A stretch of DNA of 64,000 nucleotides from UBA969 sp041694635. GTDB lineage: Bacteria > Planctomycetota > Planctomycetia > Gemmatales > Gemmataceae. The first letter of the stretch is position 1. Each line of letters begins with the position of its first letter. The position numbers and the translations under genes were made by a program. The notes beneath the pieces were generated by a model. It was given only the letters and a program-made list of their open reading frames with translations. It was not told where the DNA came from and did not search any database. Positions 53,599 to 62,364 of this stretch are shown here, piece after piece. The stretch spans positions 1 to 64,000 of the forward strand of contig JBDNHI010000104.1 in assembly GCA_041694635.1 (NCBI GenBank), given 5' to 3'.

Positions 53599-55845
53599 TT
53601 AAAGGAGGTTGTATGGGTCAATGTCAACAACAACTTCAATTCCGGAGGTGAATTTCATTTTACTTAATGCCGTTTGAATAAGTAGATGAAGCAGGGTGTG
53701 TTTTTCAGAGTGAATTTGCACATGAAATCGAAAGAATTCTTTGAGTTTAAAGACCGGAGCTTCGGAAGGGCCTAGAATTTTAAGTTTCCCAGAACCTTTG
53801 ATTTCGGAAGTAACAAGGTGTAGATTTTCTCCTAGTTCATCAGCAAAAGCGGTTGCAGTTTCTACAGACTTGGATCGGATTACAATTCGTGCTAATCTGC
53901 AAAAAGGTGGAAAAAATAAGGCTTTCCGATGACCCATTTCTTCATTGACAAAAGAAATAAAATCGTGCTTTGCGGCTGATATGATTGCAGGGTGTTCAGG
54001 ATAATAAGTTTGAAAGTAAACCAAACCAGGCTTGTCTCCCCTGCCAGTTCTACCCGCAACTTGGGAAAGAAGCTGAAAGGTTCGTTCGGAGGCACGAAAA
54101 TCTGGAATGTGAATCCCCATATCTGGATTGATCACACCAACCAGTAATACATTTGGAAAATCTAACCCCTTTGCGATCATTTGGGTTCCTACGAGAATGT
54201 TGATTAGCCCTTCTCGGAAAGCATTGAGAATGTTTTCGTGACTACCCGGTTTAGTAGTGGAGTCAGAATCCATACGCCTGATGACTTTGTTGGGGAAAAG
54301 TTTATTGATTTCTTCTTCGAGTTTTTCGGTACCCATACCGCGAAATTGAATGGTTTCGGTTTTACAAATCTCGCAACGAGAACTTGGTTTTTTTTCTGTT
54401 GCACAATGGTGGCATAAAAGAACATTTTTTCGCTTGTGAAAAGTCATTGCAAGATCGCAATTAGTACAGTTCTCAACCGTCTTGCAAGAAGGGCATTGAA
54501 TAAAGGTGTGGAACCCCCGCCTATTAAGAAAAAGCATCACTTGGCCATTTTGATCAAGAGCTCTTTTCATTCCTTTTTTTAAATCCTCACTGATAAGCCC
54601 GCGGAGGTTTGGAGAAGCCGGGGGAGAAGTTTTCATATCGATAATGATAACTGGGGGCATAGGCAAATCTCGAACCCGTTTGGAAAGTGTAAGAATTTTA
54701 TAGTTTTCCTTGCAAGCGTTTTGCCAGCTTTCAAAGGAAGGAGTTGCAGAACCTAAAATAATGGGAATGTCTAAAATCCTAGCCCTTTTTACCGCAATAT
54801 CTCGACTATGATACCTAGGGGTGTTATCTTGCTTGAAGGAGTTTTCGTGTTCTTCATCAATGACAATTAAACCAAGGTTAGGGCAAGGTGCAAAGATTGT
54901 ACTTCTTGGCCCTATAACTACATCTACTTTACCCTCAGCAACAAGTTTCCAATTACGACCGCGCTCAGCTTCGCGTAGATTGCTATGAAGCACCACAATA
55001 TTTGAAAATCGTTTTTTGAAGCGGAAGACCGTTTGTGGTGTCAGGCTAATTTCAGGAACCATAACAATAGCTTGTTTACCCGACTTAATGGCGGCATCGA
55101 TAGCTTCGAGGTAGACTTCGGTTTTGCCACTACCGGTAACACCGTATAAAAGAAAGGTTGCAAATTTGGCAGAGAAAACTTGATCTGTAAGTACTTTAGA
55201 AGCCGCAATCTGTTCTTCGTTCAAACTTAAGGGAGAATTGTTTGGTTCGCTTGGGGCAGAGTCAAAGAGTATTGCGGATTCATCTGAAGCAGTTTTGGTA
55301 AGCCATCCAGTTTCAATAAGCCTGTTAATAACCCCAAGATTAGAGCCAGACTTGGTGCAGAGTTCCTTGAAAAGCATAGGTCGTTTTTGTTTTAATTGAG
55401 AAAAAATCTGAGTTTGCTGTAAACTAAATTTTTTTGTGGAAGATGAGGTATAAAATTTTTCAGAAAAATCTGCAAGGAATATTTTTGGGCTAATAGCGCC
55501 TGACCTTACCCAGGCTGGAACCACCGCTTGAAGAACTTGGCCCCAACCGCACATATAATAGTCCGCAATCCATTTAGTGAATTCTAAAAGATGAATTGAA
55601 ACCAAAGGTTCGTTATCAAGAATAGAAAGAATAGTTTTTAATTTAGGGCTAAATGGAATATGCCTAATGTCAACACAAAAACCAATTGCTGGCTTATTGC
55701 CCTTTCCTAATGGAACTTTAACGCGCTTGCCTTTGGATAAAAGTGCAGAAAGTTCGGTTGGAATAATGTACGAAAATGCTTTTCTGAGTGGACGATCAAA
55801 TACGATATCAGCAGTTAAAATCAAATCGTCGTGGACTGTGTCCAT
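53599..55845 (-). CDS. priA: Primosomal protein N' (replication restart helicase)
   Basis: A 3'-5' DNA helicase that reloads the replisome at stalled forks. The 748 residues contain an N-terminal DNA-binding part, a helicase core with Walker A GVTGSGKTE and DEEH box VIDEEHENSFKQ, a zinc-binding module with eight cysteines in CPSCKTVENCTNC and CHHC..CEIC, and C-terminal motifs GTQMIAKGLDFPNV and QVAGRTGRGDKPG. Length and order match the family. Confidence 0.95.
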   Translation of the reverse strand: MDTVHDDLILTADIVFDRPLRKAFSYIIPTELSALLSKGKRVKVPLGKGNKPAIGFCVDIRHIPFSPKLKTILSILDNEPLVSIHLLEFTKWIADYYMCGWGQVLQAVVPAWVRSGAISPKIFLADFSEKFYTSSSTKKFSLQQTQIFSQLKQKRPMLFKELCTKSGSNLGVINRLIETGWLTKTASDESAILFDSAPSEPNNSPLSLNEEQIAASKVLTDQVFSAKFATFLLYGVTGSGKTEVYLEAIDAAIKSGKQAIVMVPEISLTPQTVFRFKKRFSNIVVLHSNLREAERGRNWKLVAEGKVDVVIGPRSTIFAPCPNLGLIVIDEEHENSFKQDNTPRYHSRDIAVKRARILDIPIILGSATPSFESWQNACKENYKILTLSKRVRDLPMPPVIIIDMKTSPPASPNLRGLISEDLKKGMKRALDQNGQVMLFLNRRGFHTFIQCPSCKTVENCTNCDLAMTFHKRKNVLLCHHCATEKKPSSRCEICKTETIQFRGMGTEKLEEEINKLFPNKVIRRMDSDSTTKPGSHENILNAFREGLINILVGTQMIAKGLDFPNVLLVGVINPDMGIHIPDFRASERTFQLLSQVAGRTGRGDKPGLVYFQTYYPEHPAIISAAKHDFISFVNEEMGHRKALFFPPFCRLARIVIRSKSVETATAFADELGENLHLVTSEIKGSGKLKILGPSEAPVFKLKEFFRFHVQIHSEKHTLLHLLIQTALSKMKFTSGIEVVVDIDPYNLL

Positions 55846-55947
55846 AATTTAAAGGCTGCCAAGGTTGCCAATATTAAAGTAAGAAAGTTATTCTCTCAAA
55901 TAATTTAAAATTAGCAAACCTAGCATTAAAAGAATAAGAATCTTGGG

Positions 55948-56649
55948 TTAGATGGAGATATCGTTGCCTGATAAAGTCGGTGCAGCAGAACGATTAGAAT
56001 CTGCAAGTTTTTGTCTGCGAACTTGGTCAAGAGAAACGAAAGCATTCTTTTCATGATCGAAACCAGTGACTTCACCAGATTCAATCCTGTAAACCCAAGA
56101 GTGAACTCGCAATTGATTTTGTGACAAAGCTTCTTGAACTGAGGGAAAAGTTTTTAAATGGATCATTTGTTGCAACACATTTTTTTCAATTGTGTAAGTC
56201 AGTAATGCATCGCCTGAAAGTTCTTTAGCCTTAGCCTTGATATCATCAGCAATAGGAGCGGCATAGCTAAGCCATTTGTTAACTGCAGGAATACTTTCAT
56301 CCATTTTACCCGTAGTTACAGCTTGAATAAGGCCATTCATAGCACCACATTTTGAGTGGCCACATAAAATAATGTCGCGAATTTTAAGATGCTTAATGGC
56401 ATATTCGACAGTAGCTTCCTCCCCGCCAGAAAAATTATTATGAGGAGGAACCAAATTACCAGCATTTCTAAGGATGAATAGTTCACCTGGTTCTGTTTGA
56501 GTAAGAAGGTTTGGGTTAATACGAGAATCGGAGCAGGTGATGAAAAGTGCCAATGGGCTTTGGCCCTTGCTTAGTTTTTGAAAGAGTTCCTCTTTATCTC
56601 CAAAGATCTTTTTTTGAAAAATAGAAACACCTTGAATAATTCTTGTCAT
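55948..56649 (-). CDS. Beta-class carbonic anhydrase
   Basis: Reversible hydration of CO2 to bicarbonate. From MTRIIQGVSIFQKK at 56649 it has 233 residues. Zinc ligands are C39 (ITCSDSRI), H98 and C101 (CGHSKCGA), with the D41-R43 catalytic dyad in CSDSR. The frame could start 12 codons earlier at 56685, but the family usually begins close to the internal Met. Candidate supplier of bicarbonate for acetyl-CoA carboxylase. Confidence 0.93.
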   Translation of the reverse strand: MTRIIQGVSIFQKKIFGDKEELFQKLSKGQSPLALFITCSDSRINPNLLTQTEPGELFILRNAGNLVPPHNNFSGGEEATVEYAIKHLKIRDIILCGHSKCGAMNGLIQAVTTGKMDESIPAVNKWLSYAAPIADDIKAKAKELSGDALLTYTIEKNVLQQMIHLKTFPSVQEALSQNQLRVHSWVYRIESGEVTGFDHEKNAFVSLDQVRRQKLADSNRSAAPTLSGNDISI

Positions 56650-57320
56650 AATAGAATCCTGAGAAAAGTTAAAAGTATAAATCACTCTACGTTAAATATT
56701 ATTTTCTTTTTATATCGTGGTAATTATAAAAATAACAGAACTTTTTAAATAATTTTTACCAAAATCTGCTGGAGTGATGAAAAATTATATTCGAGTTTTT
56801 CTATTATTGTCGGGTCGAAGTAACGGCACTTTTATCTGAAAAAGCGTGTCAGGTTCAAATTGCAAAACCAGCACCTGCTCCTCGGGTAGTAGTTCCACAA
56901 ATCAAGCGAAAATCTGTGCTTGTATTTAAAGCTTCGTACCTTTTTTCGCTTCCAACTAGGCAAGATAACCTTGAACTTTGGGTAAATATGAAATTGTTAA
57001 AGTTTTAGGTGAGGGAGGAATGGGGATTTTTTGAGAAATAGTTAAATTTATGAGCATAAATTTGGTGGTTTGGTATTAGAGCCGTTCGTTTTTATGGCTT
57101 TTGCAATTTACATTGTTATGGTTTTTTATTCGTTTGAACCTAGAGATTTAGTTATCAAAATTTTACAAAATAATTAAAACGGTAAAATTTAATTTTATAC
57201 CAATATTTACTACTAAGCTTGAATGGATTAGTATAAAAATATTACAATTTGATAAGTTATTGCTTGAAAAATTATGGTAGTTTTATGCCATAGTCGATTT
57301 TACTAATTTAAGGTGTTTGA
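56650..57320. other. Long interval without an intact gene
   Basis: 671 bases between carbonic anhydrase and the kinase gene. It contains the remnants at 56777-57034. The remainder is very AT-rich. The promoter of the kinase gene should lie near 57180-57310; AAGG stands just before its ATG. Confidence 0.45.
56777..57034 (+). pseudogene. Decayed gene remnants including a Ser/Thr kinase glycine loop
   Basis: At 56981-57031 the plus strand encodes GKYEIVKVLGEGGMGIF, then TGA. This is the glycine-rich loop of a Ser/Thr kinase and resembles GRYELLSILGEGGMGIVF in the intact kinase 700 bases downstream. A two-base loss after GGGATT accounts for the frameshift. Just before it, a different frame reads a Pro-rich peptide (KPAPAPRVVVPQIKRKS, 56853 onward), and a short signal-like start, MKNYIRVFLLLSG, begins at 56777. 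The pieces are out of frame with each other. They look like the remains of one or two lost genes. Confidence 0.55.
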
Positions 57321-58733
57321 ATGAGTACTCAAATCAGCAGTTGCCCGACTAAAGAGGAACTGATTGAATGTGTTGAAAATAAATCTCAAACAGATAAAAT
57401 AACTGGCGTTAAGGAACATATTAAGCAGTGTCCTAAATGCAGAGTCGAGTTTACAACAATACTCAAAAATAAATTAAACAAGCAAAATGAAAATTATGGG
57501 TCTGGCCCGCTAGTGGCATCAATTACCTCATCGGTTTCCGAAGTTGTTGCTAACCCCAATATTGGTAAGGTTAATGTTTCTGAGTCAATGTTTTCTACAA
57601 ATTCTGGAAATAACACTAAACAAGCGGTTGTTGCACTAAAAGCTGCATACCCTTATCTTGAACCGCCTACCAAGCGAGGTTCTTTGGGATGCCTTGGCAG
57701 ATACGAATTGCTTAGTATTTTAGGTGAAGGTGGAATGGGGATTGTCTTTGAGGCGGATGAAAAGGAAAGCGGAAGAAAAGTAGCATTAAAAGTCCTAAAA
57801 CCCGAATTGACTGATGATGTTTATCGTCAGCGTTTTGAACGCGAAGGTAAAATTGCTAGTAGTCTTTATGATGCTAATGTATGCATGGTTTATGATGTAG
57901 GGGTTCATAATAATGTTTCTTATATGGCAATGGAATTATTGAAGGGGGAAAGCTTAGAAGACAAGTTGAAGCGAGATGGGTGGCTTCCCGTCACAGTTGT
58001 TTTCAAAATAGCTAAGCAAATAGCTATGGGTTTAGCAGTTGCTCACGAACAAAAATTAGTGCACCGAGATATCAAGCCCGCAAACATTTGGTTGGATTCT
58101 AGCGGCCCAAATACAGATTTTAAAATAGTTAAAATTCTAGACTTTGGGTTGGCGAAATCTGTCGAGCAGGAAAGTCAACTTACTGCAAAAGGGATGATAG
58201 TTGGTACTCCTAACTATATGGCGCCCGAGCAAATATGCGGTATGCCATTAGACGAAAGATGTGATTTATTTAGTCTGGGATGTGTGATTTATCGAATGTT
58301 TTCAGGAAAGATTCCGTTTGAAAAAGAAAACACCCTTGCGGTTCTTCACGCAGTTGTTGAATCAGAAATTCCATCGTTAGATGATTTGAATAAAAAACTA
58401 CCGCAGAAAGTACTTAAAATAATGACCTTATTGCTCGAAAAAGAAGCTTGTAATAGGCCAAGTAGTGCTCGAAAAGTTATTAGTTTGATTGAAGTTATTG
58501 AAAATGATCTTGAAAATGTACCCGGGGTTAAAGTTTTAAATTCTATGCTATTTAAAGCACCCGATATTCAGATTAAAGCAAAGAGTAGGGTGCCAGTTGG
58601 GGCAATTATAGGCAGTGTGGTTATAATTTTAGCCATATTAATAGGGTTGTATTTTTTGTTTGATAAAATTTCTAACAAAAATGATGATGATCTTAGTGTT
58701 GAAAAATCTAAGTCACCACCATTGAAAAAGTAA
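57321..58733 (+). CDS. Membrane-anchored Ser/Thr protein kinase with N-terminal zinc motif
   Basis: A 470-residue PknB-like kinase. The N-terminus has H33-x3-C37-x2-C40, the ZAS motif of zinc-binding anti-sigma domains, with C8 as possible fourth ligand. The kinase domain (about 128-395) is complete: GEGGMG loop (135-140), K157, HRD at 248-250, DFG at 274-276 and APE in YMAPEQ. One membrane helix (about 425-447) is followed by only 20 residues, so kinase and zinc motif should be cytoplasmic. ZAS plus kinase fusions are frequent in planctomycetes. A bestrophin gene follows after 76 bases. Confidence 0.92.
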   Translation: MSTQISSCPTKEELIECVENKSQTDKITGVKEHIKQCPKCRVEFTTILKNKLNKQNENYGSGPLVASITSSVSEVVANPNIGKVNVSESMFSTNSGNNTKQAVVALKAAYPYLEPPTKRGSLGCLGRYELLSILGEGGMGIVFEADEKESGRKVALKVLKPELTDDVYRQRFEREGKIASSLYDANVCMVYDVGVHNNVSYMAMELLKGESLEDKLKRDGWLPVTVVFKIAKQIAMGLAVAHEQKLVHRDIKPANIWLDSSGPNTDFKIVKILDFGLAKSVEQESQLTAKGMIVGTPNYMAPEQICGMPLDERCDLFSLGCVIYRMFSGKIPFEKENTLAVLHAVVESEIPSLDDLNKKLPQKVLKIMTLLLEKEACNRPSSARKVISLIEVIENDLENVPGVKVLNSMLFKAPDIQIKAKSRVPVGAIIGSVVIILAILIGLYFLFDKISNKNDDDLSVEKSKSPPLKK

Positions 58734-58809
58734 CGAATTGATCTCCATGGCTTTTTCATGCTCAATTTAAGTTTGATTGTTTTTTGACTAAATTTCTTTT
58801 GGGATAATT

Positions 58810-59679
58810 GTGTTAGATTACAACCGTAATAATTGGTGGAAAACAATATTTTCTTTTAATGGTTCCGTTCTTCCAAGTGTTTTGGGGCGAGTAGGGATAC
58901 TTACATTTTTTAGTATTTTTGTTTGCTTTATAAATGATTTTGTGGCGGCGAGGTTTGATGAAAAACTTCCTAAATTGAATCTTATCGGTCATCAAGTTTT
59001 AGGTATTTCCCTTGGTTTGTTGATTGTGTTCCGAACTAATTCTTCCAATGCTCGTTACTGGGAAGGCCGCTCTCATTGGGGTATGATTGTTAACACAAGT
59101 CGAACTTTAACCCGGATGGCGTATGTTTATGGAAAAAATGCAGATGAGTATGCGATGTTATTAACTGCTTATGTAGTTTGCTTAAAAGAAAATTTGCGTG
59201 GTTCTAAGAACTTTAAGATACTTGATTCTCTTCTAAATGGCAGGCAATTTGACAGAATGATGTCTGCAACAAACCCACCTTCTATGGTGGCGATGTATCT
59301 TAGCGACCTAATCAAAAAAGGTATTGATGATAATTCTTACCCACTTCAAATCGCTGCTTTGATGGAAGAACAAGTAATTAAATTACTTGATGCTCAGGGT
59401 GGTTGTGAAAAAATTATCAAGACCCCCCTACCCTTTGTTTATGCCTCACTTATAAAGCAACTTCTTTTCCTTTACCTTTATACACTTCCTTTTGCACTGG
59501 CATCTGAAATGGATTGGGCAACCCCAATTGTTGTAGCGGTTGTTGGCTTTGGAATGTTAGGAATAGAAGAAGCAGGCGTTGAAATTGAAAACCCATTTGG
59601 AATGCAATTAAACGATCTGCCTCTTGAAAAAATCTGTGAGACAATTTCTTTAGATGTTGCAAATTTGGCTAAAAAATAA
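58810..59679 (+). CDS. Bestrophin-family ion channel
   Basis: A 289-residue membrane protein of the bestrophin/UPF0187 (YneE-like) family. The conserved segments are NWWKTIFSFNGSVLP, PLNLIGHQVLGISLGLLIVFRTNSSNARYWEGR and the late GIEEAGVEIENPFGMQLNDLPLE. Bacterial members form pentameric channels permeable to small ions. The GTG start at 58810 gives a family-like N-terminus. No closely coupled neighbour. Confidence 0.88.
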   Translation: MLDYNRNNWWKTIFSFNGSVLPSVLGRVGILTFFSIFVCFINDFVAARFDEKLPKLNLIGHQVLGISLGLLIVFRTNSSNARYWEGRSHWGMIVNTSRTLTRMAYVYGKNADEYAMLLTAYVVCLKENLRGSKNFKILDSLLNGRQFDRMMSATNPPSMVAMYLSDLIKKGIDDNSYPLQIAALMEEQVIKLLDAQGGCEKIIKTPLPFVYASLIKQLLFLYLYTLPFALASEMDWATPIVVAVVGFGMLGIEEAGVEIENPFGMQLNDLPLEKICETISLDVANLAKK

Positions 59680-59698
59680 CCATTTATATTTAGTCTGC

Positions 59699-60286
59699 TT
59701 ACTGGAAATCATCCCAAAGGCTTTTTCTGACTTCTGTAGGTAAACTATGAGACTCTGCTTTAAATTGATCTGATTCAATTTGAAACTTTATAGGCAATTT
59801 ACCATCTTTCAAAGCTAATTTCGCCTCTTCATCAAGTTTAAATTTTATCCAAAGTGAATTACCTAAAGAAGGGTCTTCGGCCCTTTTAGTTACAAGATCG
59901 CTTGGAATACCCTGTTTTCCTATAAAGAATCGTAGATTATCACCCCGAAAATTTTTAAGAGAAAAATCCGGTTTAGGGTTCGAACTGGAAATATTTTTAG
60001 CTTCGATCAAGAAGGCTGCTTGAAGGGTATTAGTGTCTGGAATAAGTCGATTGTAAACATTGAGTTCGTTTTGAATGATTTTTGGATCTGATATTTTAGT
60101 AAGTCGAAATATTTCCTGAACTCGAAACCATAGAGTCTGTCTGTTTTCAAAAATTAGGGAAATAGAGTTTCCGAGTTTGACTTTCCTGTACTTTTCTAAG
60201 TATCGAATATGGCTTTCAAAAAAATGCTTGCGCTGAGATTCAAAATCTTCCAAAGAAAGCATATCTTGTAGTTCCAGCCTTTGCAT
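59699..60286 (-). CDS. DUF3501 family protein
   Basis: A 195-residue soluble protein. Features of DUF3501 are LELQDMLSLEDFESQRKHF at the start, KLGNSISLIFENRQTLWFRVQEIFRL and ELNVYNRLIPDTNTLQAAFLIE. DUF3501 function is unknown; it often accompanies rubrerythrin and Fe-S (GlpC-like) proteins, which are not present here. The MFS gene lies upstream on the same strand with a 36-base gap. Confidence 0.82.
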   Translation of the reverse strand: MQRLELQDMLSLEDFESQRKHFFESHIRYLEKYRKVKLGNSISLIFENRQTLWFRVQEIFRLTKISDPKIIQNELNVYNRLIPDTNTLQAAFLIEAKNISSSNPKPDFSLKNFRGDNLRFFIGKQGIPSDLVTKRAEDPSLGNSLWIKFKLDEEAKLALKDGKLPIKFQIESDQFKAESHSLPTEVRKSLWDDFQ

Positions 60287-60322
60287 AAGAAAGCTTCCTT
60301 GAATGTATTTAGAGATGGTTGT

Positions 60323-61735
60323 TTAAGTTTTTGTTTCTTGAATTAATAATGGCTTATTAGCATCAATACCAAACCAAATCGCAGCTCCAACCATATAAAC
60401 TAAACCAAACATAATAAGGTTTAATTGATAGCCTGGCAATTGGGCGTTAGCAAGATCAATTCCGGAAAGGTGTTCGCCCGCCTGTCCAAAATGAAGTTTA
60501 GACCATTCGAGAATTTTGCCAGTAAGAATGGTCACCACAAAGCCGCCTAGGTTGCCAATCATATTCATAGTTCCCGAAACAATAGCAGCGTGTCGTTGGC
60601 CGATGTCTTGGCAAGTGGCCCAAGTGGAACCCATAGTAAGATCGTTGCAAAAGCCAGCAAGTGCAATAGAAAGCGCAAAGAACATAGGGTCTTTTTGATT
60701 AAGGAAATAAAGTGCCGAGAAGTAGCACAGGCCACAGGCAATGTTACCAAAGATAGCGGGGCCCCTTCTGGCCCAAGTTCTGGATTGCCCTCCCTTCAAT
60801 AACCAATCAGTGGCAAAGCCCCCGATAAAGCAACCGAAGGCGCCTAAAAGCATAGGGCCCCCTTTGTAAAAAGCTCCGAGCCAATCGTCTGATTTTATTT
60901 GGAATTGTTCGCTCATAATAGCAGGAAGGTAATTAAGGTTAAAATACCAGCCAAAATTTAGGCAAAAATACATTGCACAGAGGTAGATCATATTTCTGCT
61001 TGCAAAAAGTTTAGCCCAAGGGATATGAGCGTGAGCTTGTTCCATTTCACCAGCTTTATCTTTATGGATGAGTTCTTTTTCGGCAAAATTAACAGCATTG
61101 TTTTCCTTAGGGGTATTTGTAAAAAAGCGGGCAAAGACAATGCACCAAATGACCCCAACAAAACCGAAGAAAAAGAAGATGATCCGCCAAGAGACTTCAA
61201 GTTTGACGACAAAAATAAGCCATAGTAAGGGCGTTAACCCACCCATAATCCGTGCTGATGTCCAAATAAGGCCTTGCGCCATTCCTCTTTCTGTTACAGG
61301 AAGCCAATTGTGTAAAGCACGGGTGATATTGGGGTAAGCCCCAGCTTCTCCTATGCCAAATAAAAACCTGACCACAACTAACATACCAAATCCAAAAGAA
61401 AACCAACCGCCAAAAGTTAAGCCAGCAAGGCCAGTGATTGCGGTGAATGCGGACCACCAAATCACGATGCGAATAAGGGTAGTTTTAGGGCCAAAAACAT
61501 CACCCATATAACCTGTTGGAATTTCGAAAAGTGCATAAGCCAGATTAAAAGCAGCCATTGCCCAAGCCATTTGGCTAATATCTGTAAAACCGAATGCGGA
61601 TTGGATTTCCTTTTGAGCATTGGGAAAGGCCGCCCTATCCAAATAGGTGATCATTGATAAAAAACAGACTAATCCCAACATAAGAAATCGTACTTTTGTT
61701 GGTTTGTTATTAATGCTCGTCAATGTTTCTTGCAT
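60323..61735 (-). CDS. MFS transporter, anion:cation symporter-like
   Basis: A 470-residue carrier with 12 predicted membrane segments. The opening MLGLVCFLSMITYLDRAAFPNAQKEIQSAFG, the WAMAAFNLAYALFEIPTGYMGDVFGPK loop and FGIGEAGAYPNI match the ACS family of sugar-acid and organic-anion transporters (hexuronate, glucarate and tartrate types). Substrate unresolved. Upstream of the DUF3501 gene, perhaps cotranscribed. Confidence 0.88.
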   Translation of the reverse strand: MQETLTSINNKPTKVRFLMLGLVCFLSMITYLDRAAFPNAQKEIQSAFGFTDISQMAWAMAAFNLAYALFEIPTGYMGDVFGPKTTLIRIVIWWSAFTAITGLAGLTFGGWFSFGFGMLVVVRFLFGIGEAGAYPNITRALHNWLPVTERGMAQGLIWTSARIMGGLTPLLWLIFVVKLEVSWRIIFFFFGFVGVIWCIVFARFFTNTPKENNAVNFAEKELIHKDKAGEMEQAHAHIPWAKLFASRNMIYLCAMYFCLNFGWYFNLNYLPAIMSEQFQIKSDDWLGAFYKGGPMLLGAFGCFIGGFATDWLLKGGQSRTWARRGPAIFGNIACGLCYFSALYFLNQKDPMFFALSIALAGFCNDLTMGSTWATCQDIGQRHAAIVSGTMNMIGNLGGFVVTILTGKILEWSKLHFGQAGEHLSGIDLANAQLPGYQLNLIMFGLVYMVGAAIWFGIDANKPLLIQETKT

Positions 61736-61916
61736 AATGCTTCAACTTTTTTTCTAAGCCTTGTTTAGACAGATTTAAATCAAACAACTTTTATTGTTTG
61801 TAGAAGTATTGTGTACAAACAATAAAAGTATTGCACTACCAAAGTGATTAGAATTGCCAACCAAAAGAAGAGAAATCTGGAAACAAACGAGAAATTGAAG
61901 AAGGTTTTAGGAATTC

Positions 61917-62267
61917 TTATTTGGAGGGCTTCCGCAATTCTATGCGTAAAGATTTATCAGTACCAATAATAGCTAAAATAACCTCTTCGTTCGATTGCGG
62001 AATAGGTAACTGTATGAGTGGGCGTGGATTGGTAACTTCACTAATACTTACAGATTTCATACCCGGAATTTGAATGAGTGGAGAGGTTTCTCCCGGCTTG
62101 ATGAGATAAGGTCGGTCTCTTAATAATTGGCCATTAAAAATACTCTTCACCTGAACTACCACGGGGATTAAGGTTTCATTTTTAAAGGAAAAAATAGGAA
62201 CCGAAGGTTGGGGCGTTTGCCCGATCCCAAGAAAAGCAACCAGCGTGAAAAGTAAAGGGTGAGCCAA
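61917..62267 (-). CDS. Small exported protein of unknown function
   Basis: A 116-residue protein with a short signal-like N-terminus (PLLFTLVAFLGIGQ) and a beta-rich remainder (FSFKNETLIPVVVQVKSIFNGQLL). Start is a TTG at 62267, supported by GAGG 7 bases upstream. It lies downstream of the DUF1501 gene but beyond a strong terminator. No family recognised. Confidence 0.55.
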   Translation of the reverse strand: MAHPLLFTLVAFLGIGQTPQPSVPIFSFKNETLIPVVVQVKSIFNGQLLRDRPYLIKPGETSPLIQIPGMKSVSISEVTNPRPLIQLPIPQSNEEVILAIIGTDKSLRIELRKPSK

Positions 62268-62302
62268 ATTAACCTCATAAAAACAAACAGAACAGAACCT
62301 AT

Positions 62303-62336
62303 AAAAAAAGACGCAAGAACAGGAAGAACTTGCGTC
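62303..62336 (-). terminator. Intrinsic terminator after the DUF1501 gene
   Basis: GACGCAAG (62310-62317) pairs perfectly with CTTGCGTC (62329-62336). On the minus strand the stem is followed by seven T (62303-62309). It separates the DUF1501 gene from the small exported protein gene. Confidence 0.9.
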
Positions 62337-62364
62337 ATAATTTAAGTTGTTTTGCAGTATGTAC

